From assembly GCA_013339765.2 (NCBI GenBank), contig JABSTR010000955.1:248001-312000 (forward strand): a stretch of 64,000 nucleotides of DNA, given 5' to 3'. Under the pieces are notes generated by a model. The model saw only the letters and a list, made by a program, of their open reading frames with translations, was not told the DNA's origin and searched no databases. This document shows, piece by piece, positions 22,363 through 33,298 of this stretch. How positions within the stretch are numbered: the stretch's first letter is position 1; every line of letters starts with the position of its first letter. The stretch comes from Haemaphysalis longicornis (Eukaryota > Arthropoda > Arachnida > Ixodida > Ixodidae). A program made the translations under genes and the position numbers.

Positions 22363-22580
22363 ATTGATTGATTGTAGGTGATTGTAGGGTTTAACGCGGG
22401 GACGCAACGGCGAGCCGTAGTGGAGGCTCTAGATGAATTTGGACCACCTGGGGACCTTTAACATGCGCCGAAATCTCGTACACGCGGGCGTTTTCGCTTT
22501 TCGCCTCCATCAGAAAAGCGGCCGCCGCGACCGGGAATCGAACCCACGCCTTAGCCACTGAGCCACCGCGGCGGGTAGTT
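22363..22580 (-). repeat. SINE, Ruka-like, inverted copy
   Basis: Minus-strand copy of the SINE at 20622. The (ATTG)n tail is on the left and the tRNA head (GAATCGAACCC, CCACTGAGCCACC on the plus strand) on the right. Flanks TTGCGGAATG (22353-22362) and TTGTGGAATG (22581-22590) form a 10-bp target duplication with one mismatch. Confidence 0.85.
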
Positions 22581-22590
22581 TTGTGGAATG

Positions 22591-23201
22591 GGCATCCACA
22601 TTTTATTTCAATTCCATTCCGAGGAATTAAAATTTGTCGTAATTTCATTCCTTTCAATTCCTCGGAATGACAAAACTTAGCCCATTCCCACTTCTGGAAT
22701 GAACGAGCAGTTCAATTACATTCCTTTAATTCCTCAACGCTAAAACTGCCTCGTGGTACTGCATTAAATTACCCAGGAACGCAACATGAACCTGACGTTT
22801 TTATACGCATTGAAAACTACAAAATTATGCAAAACGTGACACCTGTCACCGAAGTAGGGAGGTGGTAGCAACTTGGTGACATATCTTGTGCAGAACAATC
22901 GCCCTTCTAATGCGAAAATGGGGAGTATCACACTGGCTCTTTTTGCATAAGTGGGGGGTCCCGCTACTTATAGTTTTGCATGTTAGCTTGTTCTAATGGT
23001 TTGTTCTTGCGCGACGCGAGATGAAGCAGCTATTACGGTGACGGCTGACTTTTTCCAGTCTCGTTGCACAGCCTGTCGCGTGCTATCTTGCTTCGCGCGC
23101 CGTCAGACCCGCGCCATTACCATGCTGTGGCTAACTCGCAGGCATGTCACGAGTACCTTGCTCACGTCTATACGCACTTTAAATGCTTACTTGAATGATT
23201 T
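22591..23201. other. No recognised gene; subterminal repeats then unique sequence
   Basis: From 22591 to 22740 the sequence is rich in AATTCC/GGAAT motifs, probably the inner part of the hAT-like element starting at 22348. The remainder shows nothing recognisable. Confidence 0.35.
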
Positions 23202-23500
23202 CCCCCGCACGGGGCACCTTGAGTAACCTTGGTGACGGTATTGGTGACACCGCGGACCCAGAGCCCCCATACTCACACTGTAACCAACCGTGATAATTTT
23301 TAAGGTGAAAGGTAGAAACCTCAAACGGTGGCCGTCGGAGCCCAGGTCAAGCTCCGGCGGATGGACGCCCTGTCTGTTTACCAGGCAGGGAGCTCAGGGA
23401 CCTCTCTAGCTAACAGGGTAAGGCTCGAGAAGAAAGTACCCCCGTTCCTTGCTTTACACTATGGTATAAAACGGGGTATATTCTAAAAAGGTGTTAAAGT
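23202..23500 (+). other. 5' UTR of the old LINE copy (copy B)
   Basis: It begins CCCCCGCACGGGGCACCTTG and aligns readily with the 5' end of the young LINE copy at 31633, including GGTGACACCGCGGACCC, CAAACGGTGGCCGTCGGAGC and GAAGAAAGTACCCCCGT. Such 5' regions normally carry an internal promoter. Confidence 0.8.
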
Positions 23501-24850
23501 ATGGTATATTCTAAACCCCCCCACCCCCAACCAAACGATCGAGCCCTGAAGAGTGCTTGCACCGAAGTAATTGCTTTTCCACCACTTTCTGCTCAATTGT
23601 TTACAAAACCTGACAACCTCCCTCGTTTTGTCATAATACAGTCCATTCAGAAAGATGAACCAATCACCAGTAAATCAGTTTTTTTGGTAGCTAAGTTCAT
23701 AGGGAGTGCAGTTGGCATAATATACAAGGCGAAGAAGCTAGCATCAGGTGACATTCTCGTTGAAGTGCAAACTAAAGAACAATCCACTAAAGGAGCCAGA
23801 CTGACATGGATGATGTCAAAGTATCTGTCACTCCACACGGAAGCTTAAACAACTCACAAGGTGTAATTTCTGAACCTGACCTCTTGAAAGAAACCGATTC
23901 TGACATCCTAGATGGCATGCGTTACCAAGGGGTGACTGCAGTCAGGAGAATAATGATAAGGTGTGATGGAAATGAAATACCCACGAAGCATGTAATTCTA
24001 ACTTTTGATCGGAGCACTCTTCCCCAGTCAGTCACTGCAGGATTCTTGCATTGCGAAGTCCGACCATACATCCCCAACCCACGCCGATGCTTCAAGTGCC
24101 AATGGTATGGGCACAGTACAACCTCCTGCCACGGGCGTCTGACGTGCGCCAAGTGTGCAGCGCACAATCACCCGTCCGGAAACTACATCTGATGAACTGA
24201 AATGCCCGAACTGCGGAGAACCGCACGAAGCATATTTCCGAACATGTGAAAAGTTCAAAGCAGAAAAACAAATAATCAATCTCAAAGTAGTGCAAAACAT
24301 CTCCTACCAGGAAGCGCGGAAAAAAACATGCCATGTTTTCTCCTAGGTATGCCAACGCGGCTCGGCGGGGGATGGAGCCGCGTCTGGTGTCGGTGGCGAC
24401 ACAGTACAGCAGTGCTGACTTGGTCCCATCCTCGCCCCCCGCTGTGCTGCCCTCGGCAGCTCAAAACGTCGTCACACTGCCTGTGACTCCAGCAACAGTG
24501 GCGACAAAGACTTCTGGAGATGGTGTGAACACTCCTGTGTCTGTTGCACCCACCCGCAGTGTTCCTGACAGGTTGGGGAACATAGACTCGGGGGGGGGGG
24601 GGGGGCGGCTCCACCCTCTACGCTTGCCGTGCCGCGTTCTGCGCCTCTAGCGCGCGTGGCCAACAAAGGCACCAACCCTCTCGGAGCACGCCCGAAAGAG
24701 CCTGATCCATCAGCTGCTCGTGGTGCGCCCGTTGAAGAAATGGACGTAACGCCGTCCCTGGTGGCACCAGAGCTGTCGAGGAAGCGGCGCCCCTTAGTTG
24801 GGCGTAGAAAGCAAATAACAAGAGTATCAGGTCGACCCCGTAATAAATAA
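23501..24850 (+). pseudogene. LINE copy B ORF1 (zinc-knuckle protein), degenerate
   Basis: It starts ATG at 23501 (MVYSKPPHPQPN). Frames change near 23810, 24180 and 24340. Recognisable blocks are FVIIQSIQKDEPITSKSVFLVAKF, LTFDRSTLPQSVTAGFLHCEVRPYIPNPRRCFKCQWYGH, CAKCAAHNHPSGN, CPNCGEPHEAYFRTCEKFKAEK, a Pro/Ala-rich linker broken by a G run at about 24589-24605, and a basic C-terminus (SRKRRPLVGRRKQITRVSGRPRNK). It is collinear with ORF1 of the young copy at 32069. It would bind element RNA if intact. Confidence 0.8.
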
Positions 24851-24904
24851 AACTGAAATAAACAATCAAGCACAATCTTCCCTTAAACTAAATCTATGCT
24901 GCAA

Positions 24905-25349
24905 AACATACAGTGAAATTTTAGGGGCCTGTTGAAAAATCTTGACGACATTTACGAAATACTGTCAGAACACAAGCGAATAATTTGTCTCCAGGAAACA
25001 CACCTGAACGCAAATCACACCCACTTTCTGACAGTATACAGTTTTTAGAAAAGATAGAGATGGCTGCACTCGCCCTTCTGAAGGTGTTGCCCTATTCGTC
25101 CAGAAGTCGATTGCTTGTCACCAAATCAGACTGCAAACTAATCTTGAAGCGGTTGCCATGAATGCAATTATTTTTGGTAAGTTAACAACAGTGTGTTCTT
25201 TATATGTACCCCCTGATTACCAACTCCGAGCTAATGAATTTGAAAGTCTAGTTGACCAGCTCCCATGCCCTTTCATACTGATGGGTGATTTTAATGCTCA
25301 CCGTGAGCTCTGGGGCTCCCCACGTGCCGACGCCCGGGAAAACTTATAG
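24905..25349 (+). pseudogene. LINE copy B ORF2, first endonuclease piece
   Basis: Degenerate start region (LKNLDDIYEIL-like, CLQETHLNANH-like), then a readable stretch VCSLYVPPDYQL, LVDQLPCPFILMGDFNAHRELWGSPRADARENL. GDFNAH is the endonuclease catalytic motif. The frame is cut at about 25349 by the CR1-like insertion and continues at 28120 (FLLSSGTCLFNKK-like reading). Confidence 0.8.
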
Positions 25350-25383
25350 CAACCAGCAACCTTTCCTGGAAAACGCACATTGA

Positions 25384-25545
25384 CTTTATTTTAGCAGATA
25401 CGTACGGAACGCTTGGTTCTTCTCCGTCTTTCTTTACGCCACGCCAATACGCTTGGTTTTCTCCGTCTTTCTTTACGCCACGCCACGTCTTTCTTTACGC
25501 CACGACACGCCAACGTCTTTCTTTACGCCACGCCAACACTAAACT
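25384..25545 (+). repeat. Local tandem expansion in the CR1-like fragment
   Basis: Irregular repeats of CGTCTTTCTTTACGCCACGCCAA and longer units (CGCTTGGTTTTCTCCGTCTT) expand a short stretch that encodes LRHANTKL in the last copy. This looks like replication slippage. Confidence 0.7.
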
Positions 25546-25960
25546 GATCGCATACACGTCCATTGCAAGGTCAAAAGTTTAATATTCCGCAATAATTTGG
25601 GGCCCTTATCAATCATACTTGACCAAAAAGCTTGAATCATTGCAAAACAAGAGCGCTCGGTTCATATCAGGTCAGTACACACTGCATTCAAGCATTACTT
25701 TGATAAAAAGTAACCTCGGTCTCCAACTTCTGGAAACAAGGCGCAAAATTTCCCGGCTTATATTTTTTCATAAACTTTATCGCAACCCTAATCATTTTAC
25801 TGTCTCAAGAATAAAACCCGCACAACACATATCTCTGCGTATCGACTACCCCAACAAAGTGCAGCCGGAATTTTCCCGTACTAACCTACTCCGCCGTTCC
25901 TTTCTACCTTCAACACTTAGTGATTCGAGTGCCCTCCCAAAACATATTGCCGTCATCAGG

Positions 25961-27769
25961 CTAGAGACGGGAACTTTAGGCAAAATGCCTATTTTTTATT
26001 TAAGTCCGTATCGAGCCTATTTAACATATAAGCATGAACTAAGGGAAGGGGAGTATTTTAAGCAATAGTTGATTGTGCCTATACGTGCCTATTTTGAGGT
26101 CCGTGCCTATACAAGCTTTTAAGCGCCTATAAATGCCTTTTTTGTGCTGTCGAGTACAGATTTTGCCTAAATCAGTCGTATATCTCGATGGAAAAATGGG
26201 AGATCTATTGTTGGGCCGATGGGAATGCATGAACATCTTGTCCCTCTCCATTGCTAACTTGAGGCTTGCTAACATTGCTAATTCAGCGCAGACCTATGCG
26301 AAGTCGCTGCTAACATCCCTTAGGCGAAGATCGAAAACAACACTTTCAAGAATTTTTTACAAACGTACTACAAACAAAATGTACCATCAGAGTCGACTGT
26401 TCGCAAGGAGTACCTGCGACCACTGTAGGAAATTAGAAGAGAAATCGGTGAATTCCACATATGGATTTTTGTGGACGAGACGACAGATGCGACCGGACAA
26501 GTACTCGGTCACTGAGTAGTCGGAAAGCTTGACGCAGAAGAAAAAAGAACGCCTTTACTAATCTGCTCAAAAGAGCTGGAAAAAACTAGCGGCGAGACCA
26601 TCGCCCACTTCGTGAACTCGTCTTTGAAGCTTCTGTACCCCTCCGGAGCCCACGACGACCGAGTACTGATGCTGTACACAGATGCAGCAGCTTATATGCA
26701 TAAGGCTGGTGCACTTCTCAAGGTTTTTTATCCAGAATTATTGCACGTCACTTGTCTTGCTCACGGGATTCATCGGGTTTGTGAAGAGCTACGAAAGTCG
26801 TTCAGTTCGGTCAACGAACTGATAGCTGCAGGGAAGGCGGTGTTCCTCAAGGCTCCTTCCCGCGTTCGTGCTTTCAGGGAGCAGTTGCCGGGTGTACCTC
26901 TTCCACCGGAGCCTGTTGTTACCGGTGGGGAACTTGGCTGAGGCAGTGGAACACTACAACCAACACTTAAACGGTGTTAAGGCTGTTGGTAGCAGCTTTG
27001 CAGAAGACGAGAGTGTAGCCGTGAGAAGGGCCCAGAAGATTCTACATAATGGTACACTTCCATGTGACTTGGCCTATTTGTGTGCCCATTTCACGTTCTT
27101 GGCAACAACAATACAGAAACTTGAGAAAGTTCGGGCTCCACGCTCACTCAAAATATTCAGCTGATTTTGGACGCCCAGGAAAGGTTCGCCAGTGCTCCCA
27201 GGGGACCAGTTGCTGACAGACCTATAGAGAAGCTTAAGTCTGTCTTGGACAGAAATCCAGGATTTTCGACGCGGAAGGAACTGTCTGAGGTTTTGAGTGG
27301 CGGACATACCGCGATTCCACATGGAATGAATTAACATCCAACGTGCCGAAGTACAAGTACGCTCCGCTAATTTCAGTGGATGTGGAGCGTTCTTTTTCTG
27401 CGTACAAGCAGATATTGACTGACAAAAGGCACAACTTCAAGCCCGAAAACCTGGAGATGGTGCTTGTTGGCCACTGCTTCCACAGCCTTTCGCACAGTGT
27501 TGTGTCAGCCTATATATTTTGAAAGTGCGACCCTTAAGTTTTTCATGAAGAAAATAAAATTGCATTTACGAAATCCCGATGTTTGTATCCTGTGTTTACT
27601 CAAAGCCGAAAAATTGCCCTGTAATACGCCGCCTGAGTAAATGTTATTCGAGCCTATATATGCCTATAAGGTAGTACTTAGCGCCTATATATGCCTAAAT
27701 TACGATTTTGAGCGCCTACAATAGGCGCCTAAAACGCGCTTTTTTAATGCCTAAACTTCCGGTCTCTAG
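25961..27769 (+). mobile_element. hAT element with degenerate transposase
   Basis: Ends CTAGAGACGGGAACTTTAGG and, inverted, CTAGAGACCGGAAGTTTAGG match at 18 of 20 positions; both are preceded by CAGG-type bases. GCCTATA motifs are repeated subterminally. The insert lies in the C-terminal coding region of the CR1-like LINE (PKHIAVI before, PEKVAEEL after). No clean 8-bp duplication is visible. Confidence 0.75.
26150..27522 (+). pseudogene. hAT-family transposase (CGGBP1-like type), degenerate
   Basis: Readable blocks in shifting frames include an RRRSKTTLS-like N-terminus, IWIFVDETTDATGQVLGH (a DDE-family catalytic strand), VGKLDAEEKRTPLL, IAHFVNSSLKLLYPSGAHDDRVLMLYTDAAAYM, HVTCLAHGIHRVCEELR, FLKAPSRVRAFREQLPGVPLPPEP, and a C-terminal dimerisation-like block ISVDVERSFSAYKQILTDKRHNFKPENLEMVLV. 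This order matches hAT transposases related to CGGBP1-like proteins. Several stops and shifts make it inactive. An AATAAA follows near 27551. Confidence 0.75.
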
Positions 27770-28119
27770 AAACCCTGAAAAAGTTGCCGAAGAACTTATA
27801 AAATTGTTTTTGTGAGTGTAACAAAAAGATGGTAGTATGTGCCTGCGGTGTATTGGTAGAACGTATGTAATCTTATTTTTGTGGCTAACTTTGCGTTGTT
27901 TGGGTAATAATGTGATGTTCTGCTATTTTTTAACTGCACTGTATTTTGCACAGGTAGTTTTCTGTGCCATTGTACCATTTTGTTTAAATTCAATTTAAAC
28001 AGATATTTAGCACCTTTATTTTTTCTTTACACTTGAGTGTACCGTGTGATTTTGTTATTCCCCCCCCCATGTAATGCCCGCAAGGGCCTTTAGAGTAATA
28101 AAAATGGAAATGGAATGGA

Positions 28120-28691
28120 ACATTTTTTGCTCTCATCTGGTACCTGCTTGTTTAACAAAAAAACACCCAACTTGTTAGAGTACGATCGACCTGGCAATAG
28201 GCTCCCCCACTCTCTTTCCTTTAGTAAAGTGGAGTGTAGGTTCCAATCCCTACGGCAGCGACCACTTTCCTGTCACGTTAAGCGCTATAAGTAGCCCCAC
28301 AATCCCAACCCGTGCACAGAGATTTCGTGAGGAGTGTGTGTGCGGATTGGAAAAAAATTCAACGAAATGTCCCAACTGCCTTATGCAGAATTAGAAAACC
28401 CTGGCATTGACCACGCTACAGATATCGTAACCGCACACATCATTAAGGCAGCTCATTCCTCTATCCCTCAGACTGCTGGTAGAAACAACAACAAACCGAG
28501 GCCTTGGTGGAACGAGGAGTGCAGGGGAGCTCGAAAGGAACAAAACAAAGCCTGGGGTGTCTTTAGAAGGCATCCTACGACTGAGAACCTCATTTCTTTT
28601 AAACGTGCAAATGCAAAGGGCAGGCGAATAAGACGCTCGGCCAAAACTGAGAGCAGGAAAGCATTTATCTCATCCATCAACTTATACACTC
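28120..28691 (+). pseudogene. LINE copy B ORF2, second endonuclease piece
   Basis: This resumes the endonuclease interrupted at 25349: CLFNKK, DLAIGS-like and SDHFPVTLS-like readings across frames, then an open stretch (28334-28690) with ERTAGRNNNKPRPWWNEECRGARKEQNKAWGVF-type sequence and FKRANAKGRRIRRSAKTESRKAFISSINLYT. It is collinear with 33700-34335 of the young copy. It is cut at 28691 by the solo LTR and resumes at 31167 with DIHKVWK. Confidence 0.8.
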
Positions 28692-31166
28692 TGTGGGGAT
28701 CCTAATTGAGACTACTCCCAATCCTGCCATGGACTATTAGAGCAGATCCAAAGAATAGACCCCGCCTTCTACGCAGATGACATTACGGTGTGGACGACAA
28801 GAGCCGGATCTGAAGGGTGGATGGAGGAAACACTACAACAAACAGCCATGACGGTACACGAATACGCCAAAAAGTGTGGCCTGAGCTGCGCACCGCAGAA
28901 GTCCGAGCTCTTGCTCGTCCAACCGGGTGTCAACAAGAAGACAAGATGCAGCATCATTGTCCAAATCGATGGAGTTGAAGTCAAGCCAATCCAAAAATGT
29001 CGGATACTGGGATTTATGCTACGGAACGACAGGAAAGCAGACGCAGCGATCGCTGAGGTCCGAACAACGACCGAGCAAGTGCTGGGTATGCTCCGGCGAG
29101 TAGCAAACCGCAACCGTGGCATCAAGGAAGACGACTCCATCCGTCTAGTACGGGCATTCGTCATCTCGCGGATTACGTATTCAGCACCGTACCTGCAGAT
29201 GACGAGGACACAGCGAAAGGCACTAAACGTACTAATACGAGAGGCAATGAAAGTGGCTCTGGGACTCCCCATATACTCATCAACAAAGTGCTTGTATGAG
29301 ATGGGGGTCCACAACACGGTCGACGAACTTGTGGAGGCCCACCTTTCTAGTCAGAGAGTACGGTTTAGTCAGACCGAGCACGGAAGACAGGTACTCCAGA
29401 ATTGGGATGGACAGTCGAACCCACACTAACGACGAGTAAGCTACCAGAAAAATGGCGAGAAGCGCTCACATCGAAGCCTCTGCCAAGAAACATGGCACCG
29501 GGAGTAGACGACGACAGACGAAACGCTAGGACAACAGTGCTAGCGCGAAGATTGGGGGGAAACTCCCGCGTCCTCTACGCAGACGCTTCCCTCCAGAAGG
29601 GCAGCGACCGGGCGGCAGCTGTTGTGACGAGAGACCGACTGGTAGTCGCGGCTTCGACGAGGACCAGGGAATACACGACAGCGGAAGAAATGGCCATAGC
29701 CTTGGCGCTCGTTCAACCCTGTGTCGAGGTTGTGGTGACGGATAGCAAGAAGGCATATAGCAGCTACCGGAGGGGCTCCATCTCCTCCTTGGCACTAACG
29801 ATCGTAAACGAGAAAGAGCCACCGGGACAAGCCGTTGAGCTGGTGTGGACCCCGGCTCACTCCTCACTAGTTGGCAACACCATCGCTGACTACCACGCCC
29901 GAGAGATGACACGCCGGGCACACGAGGAGTCAAGCGGAGGGGAGGACGACCCGATCCCGGTCACGAGCTACACAGACATCCCACAGATGTACAGAGAGGA
30001 TCGGTGTACACTACCAGAGCCTTAACGTTCACTAACACGAAAAGAACTACCAATACTACGAAGAATACAGGCAGGGTCATTAGTACATCGAACAATGCTA
30101 CATAAAATGTTTCCAAATCGGTATGATGACACATGCCCATTCTGCAAACAAGGAAGAGGCACTCTGCGTCACGTCAGTGCACAGTGCACGTCCCTCAAAG
30201 CCCCCATCCCACAGATTCCACCCCAATCATCACCCACCTCCCTCACCTCACCCAACCCTTCACCCAAAGAGCGATAGGAGATCTTGTGGTCCAGCCCTAC
30301 CGTGTCGACCCACATAGCCCCCGTGGCTCGGGGCCTGGAGGTGCTGGAAGCATACGGGACCCGAGAATAGCGGACTGCCCCATCGGCCGCCTTGATGTGA
30401 CCCCTCTATGGGCTCAAATAAAGTTCAACCAACCAACCAACGCGAGCACGCTAGCCAGCGATCCCCTCTCCCCGAGGGGCGAGGATAGCCCCTCGCACCC
30501 TCTCCCTGTAAGGGGCACGGGTTGACCAATGTGCGCCGGTGCGTGGGCCACGTGGGGCGTGACGTAGTGGCCACGCCCAAGGGCTCGCGGCGGTGGGCGC
30601 GCGCTTCGGTCTGACCCGAGAGAGACTGGCTGGGTGCCAGTTCCGTCGGTACTCCGTGCTCGCACGCTGCTCGCTCGCTTCGCTTAAGCGACCGCCGTTT
30701 TCTCACTTCCGTGAGGTCGGCGAACGTACTGGGAGTTGAATTTGCATGCACCCTCTGGCTTCGCGTTCCCTGCTTCTGCAGGTGATCTGAGTTGTTATTG
30801 GTCGCTCAGTCAGTCTGGTGGTCGGTTCCGGTCCTAGCCGGGCCCATCACCCGCAGCGCTTCGGTGGCTTACGCCACTGGACCAACAGCTTCCGATTACC
30901 CGCCCTGCGCGTCGGGCTCTGTGGCTTGAAGCGTACGGTCGGCGGGTACCCCCCTCTCTGCCCCAGGGCTAGAAGTGTTATACCAGGGCTGGTTGCTGTA
31001 CCGTGGAATACCCGGAATCAAACCAAGTTCTGAGAAGCTACTTCGTCTTCTCGGAGTGACTGCACAAGCGTGGCGAGGGCCGCCGCGGCCGTTTACGGCT
31101 TGGCTCGCTCGAACCCACGGTGGGCCCCTTGGCAGGCTGCACTGCATTGTACAGGTGAGGCCCACA
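28692..31166 (+). mobile_element. Solo LTR, split by an I-type LINE fragment
   Basis: The insert is bounded by TGTGGGGATCC (28692) and AGGCCCACA (ends 31166), the same TGTGGG...CCCACA ends as the LTR at 4895-5259. Flanks ACTC (28688-28691) and ACTG (31167-31170) are a 4-bp target duplication with one mismatch. Removing the insert restores the LINE copy B frame (SINLYT then DIHKVWK). The LTR proper is about 18 bp at the left plus 30441-31166; the rest is the LINE fragment nested within it. No internal retroelement genes are present, hence solo LTR. Confidence 0.6.
28710..30441 (+). pseudogene. I-type LINE ORF2 fragment (YADD to RNase H) with 3' tail
   Basis: It starts inside the RT palm (LLEQIQRIDPAFYADDITVW, catalytic Asp pair intact) and runs openly through CRILGFMLRND, MLRRVANRNRGIKEDDSIRLVRAFVISRITYS and MGVHNTVDELVEAHLSSQRVRFSQ. 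A shift near 29405 leads to RNase H: RVLYADASLQKGSD, TTAEEMAIALAL, VVVTDSKKAYSSY, VWTPAHSSLVGNTIADYHARE. A later block has CPFCKQGRGTLRHVSAQC (zinc finger). The 3' end is AATAAAGTTCAACCAACC repeats. It is 5'-truncated and relatively well preserved. Confidence 0.8.
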
Positions 31167-31622
31167 ACTGATATACACAAAGTTTGGAAAAGTACTAGTG
31201 CATTACAAGGGCGGAACAGAAACACCCGTGCCACTTGTTAGCATGACTAGAGACACGCTTGAAGATCAAGCAAATGCTCTTGGCCGACACTTTGAGGGTG
31301 TTTCCAGCTCTGCTCACTTCACCGCAGTTTTTAAGACACAAGAAATCTAATGGAACAACAACGTCTGCGAAAGATGAAATCAGAAAAAAAATGGGATACA
31401 ACTGCCCATTCACTATGCATGAGTTCTCTGTAGCACTCTCAACATGCGGCAAAACAGCCCCAGGGGCTGACAGTATCGCATCCGAAATGTCAAAATATGC
31501 TCACACAGACACCCAAGCTGCAGTTCTTCATTTGTTCAATAAAATATGGCGAACAGGACGCCTGCCAAAATCATGGAAAGAGGCCATTGTTATTCCAATC
31601 TTAAAGATGGAAAGGACAACTT
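31167..31622 (+). pseudogene. LINE copy B ORF2, third piece (RT N-terminal region)
   Basis: Readings across frames give DIHKVWK, DTLEDQANALGRHFEGVSSSAHF and, in an open stretch at 31380-31620, HEFSVALSTCGKTAPGADSIASEMSKYAHTDTQAAVLHLFNKIWRTGRLPKSWKEAIVIPILK. This is collinear with 34410-34790 of the young copy. It ends at the 10-bp target duplication of that copy and resumes at 37191. Confidence 0.85.
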
Positions 31623-31632
31623 TTTATGAAGT
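31623..31632 (+). other. Target-site duplication, left copy
   Basis: TTTATGAAGT, repeated exactly at 37181-37190, flanks the young LINE insertion. Confidence 0.9.
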
Positions 31633-31904
31633 GCCCCGCACGGGGCACCTTGAGCAATCTTAGTGACGGTGTTGGCGACACCGCGGACCCCGAGTCCCCA
31701 TACTCACGCTGTAACCGACCGTGGTAACGAGTTTTAAGGTGAAGGGCAGAAACCTCAAACGGTGGCCGTCGGAGCCCAGGTCAAGCTCCGGCGGATGGGC
31801 TCCCTGTCTGTTACCAGGCCAGGGAGCTCCGGGACCTCTCAGGCTATCAGGGTAAGGTTTGAGAAGAAAGTACCCCCGTCCCCTGCTTCTTTTACATGCC
31901 ATAT

Positions 31905-33264
31905 GGTAAATCGTAAATCCCCCCAAACATGATCGGCCCCTGAAAAGGGGCCGCACCGAAGGTTCATTTCCGCCACTCCCAACCCCCAGTCTTCCAAAGC
32001 CCGATAACTACCCCCGTTTTTTGGTGTTGGAATCCAGTTAACAAGAAAAGCCTCTTGCATCACAGTCCGTGTTCCTAATATCGAAATTTCTGGAGGGCAT
32101 CATTGGTGACAAATATAAGGCCAAAAAGCAAAGAACTGGAGAAATCCTGGTTGAAGTACACAACCAACAGCATGCCAAGATCCTCCTTGAACAAAATCGC
32201 ATAGCCAATCTTGAAATCAGGGTGACACCCCACCGGAGCCTGAACAGTACTCAAGGCGTCATCTCCGAACTAGACCTTATGAATGAGACAGATGCTGACC
32301 TGCTGGAGGGCCTGAGAAATCAGGGCGTGACAGCTGTGAGGCGCATAACTATGAGGAGGGATGACAAAGTAGTTTCGACCAAGCACATTATCCTTACTTT
32401 TGACCGGTCCACACTCCCAGAGTACGTCAATGCAGGTTTTGTACATTGTAATGTCCGGCACTACATTCCAAACCCGCGCCGCTGCTTTAAGTGCCAGCGG
32501 TTCGGGCACGGAACCAACTCCTGCCGTGGTCGTCTGACCTGCGCAAAGTGCGCTCAGCATGATCATCCATCTGATAATTGTCCATCGTCAACCCTCACCT
32601 GCGCCAACTGCCAGGGACCCCATGCCGCCTACTCTCGAAAGTGCGAGAAGTTTAAGCAGGAGAAGGCGATCATTAATGTGAAGGTCACTGAGAACATCAC
32701 CTTCCCAGAGGCGCGAAAGAGGTTTGCCTCTTTCCCCCTGGGGAGGTACGCCGACGCAGCTCGCCGGGGGGCGGAGCGGCGTCTGGTTTCGGCGGGGACC
32801 CAGTACCGCGAGTCGGACTTGGTCCCGCCTCCGCCCCCCCGTGGGTTGCCTCTGGCAGCCCAACCAGCCTCTGCACCGCTCGCTCACCCAGCAGCGGCTG
32901 TGGTGGCAACAACGTCTGTTGCCGCTGCATCCACTGCTTCCTCTCCACCGGCCCAAAGCACATGCAAGGGCACGGAGATGGAGACGGAGGCAGTCGCAGC
33001 GGCCCCTTCCCCGCCCCACTGCCTGTGCCATCTGTGGTGCTCCCGACGCCTTCGGCACTGGCAGCGCAGGCAAAAAATACCCGAAAGGGTACCACGTCAA
33101 GGGGGCCCAGTCCGCTGGGCACCCCCTTGCCTTCAGATGACGACATGGACGTCGAGCCCTTCCGGCTTTCATCGCAGCGGAAGGAACGGGCTGCGACGTC
33201 CAGGTCAGTAGAGAAGGCCAGAAAACCCCTTCCAAGAGTCCAAGCCCCGAAAGACCCTACATAA
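31905..33264 (+). pseudogene. Young LINE ORF1 (zinc-knuckle RNA-binding protein)
   Basis: A start corresponding to copy B is ATGGTAAATCG at about 31905, but a TGA follows after nine codons. The main frame runs from about 32069. It contains FLISKFLEGIIGDKYKAKKQRTG, EIRVTPHRSLNSTQGVISELD, LTFDRSTLPEYVNAGFVHCNVRHYIPNPRR, three CCHC-type knuckles (CFKCQRFGHGTNSC, CAKCAQHDHPSDNC, CANCQGPHAAYSRKC) and EARKRFASFPLGRYADAARRG. A Pro/Ala-rich linker and, after a shift near 33010, a basic C-terminus (RKERAATSRSVEKARKPLPR) with stop at 33262-33264 complete it. Such proteins form the RNP with LINE RNA. Two shifts separate it from an intact reading. Confidence 0.85.
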
Positions 33265-33298
33265 ATAATCACACTCCAGTAGCTCCCAACACATATTA

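Larger units (their letters stand above)
25350..28119 (+). mobile_element. CR1-like LINE fragment (5'-truncated), carrying a hAT
   Basis: This is a 5'-truncated LINE inserted into the endonuclease of LINE copy B. It has RT thumb and C-terminal sequence (NLSWKTHI at the left end, KLIAYTSIARSKV, IWGPYQSYLTKKLESLQNKSARFISGQY, LLETRRKISRLIFFHKLYR). The C-terminal reading continues beyond the hAT insert (PEKVAEELIKLFL, stop near 27815). A 3' UTR ends in GCCCGCAAGGGCC and a short (ATGGAA)-type tail at 28119. No RNase H is present, which fits the CR1/L2 type. The copy is dead: it lacks endonuclease and palm and has stops. Confidence 0.75.

Noticed and set aside
30414..31241. Protein-coding frames in the solo LTR region
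   Set aside because: No domain is recognisable and the segment is better explained as LTR by its termini and target duplication.
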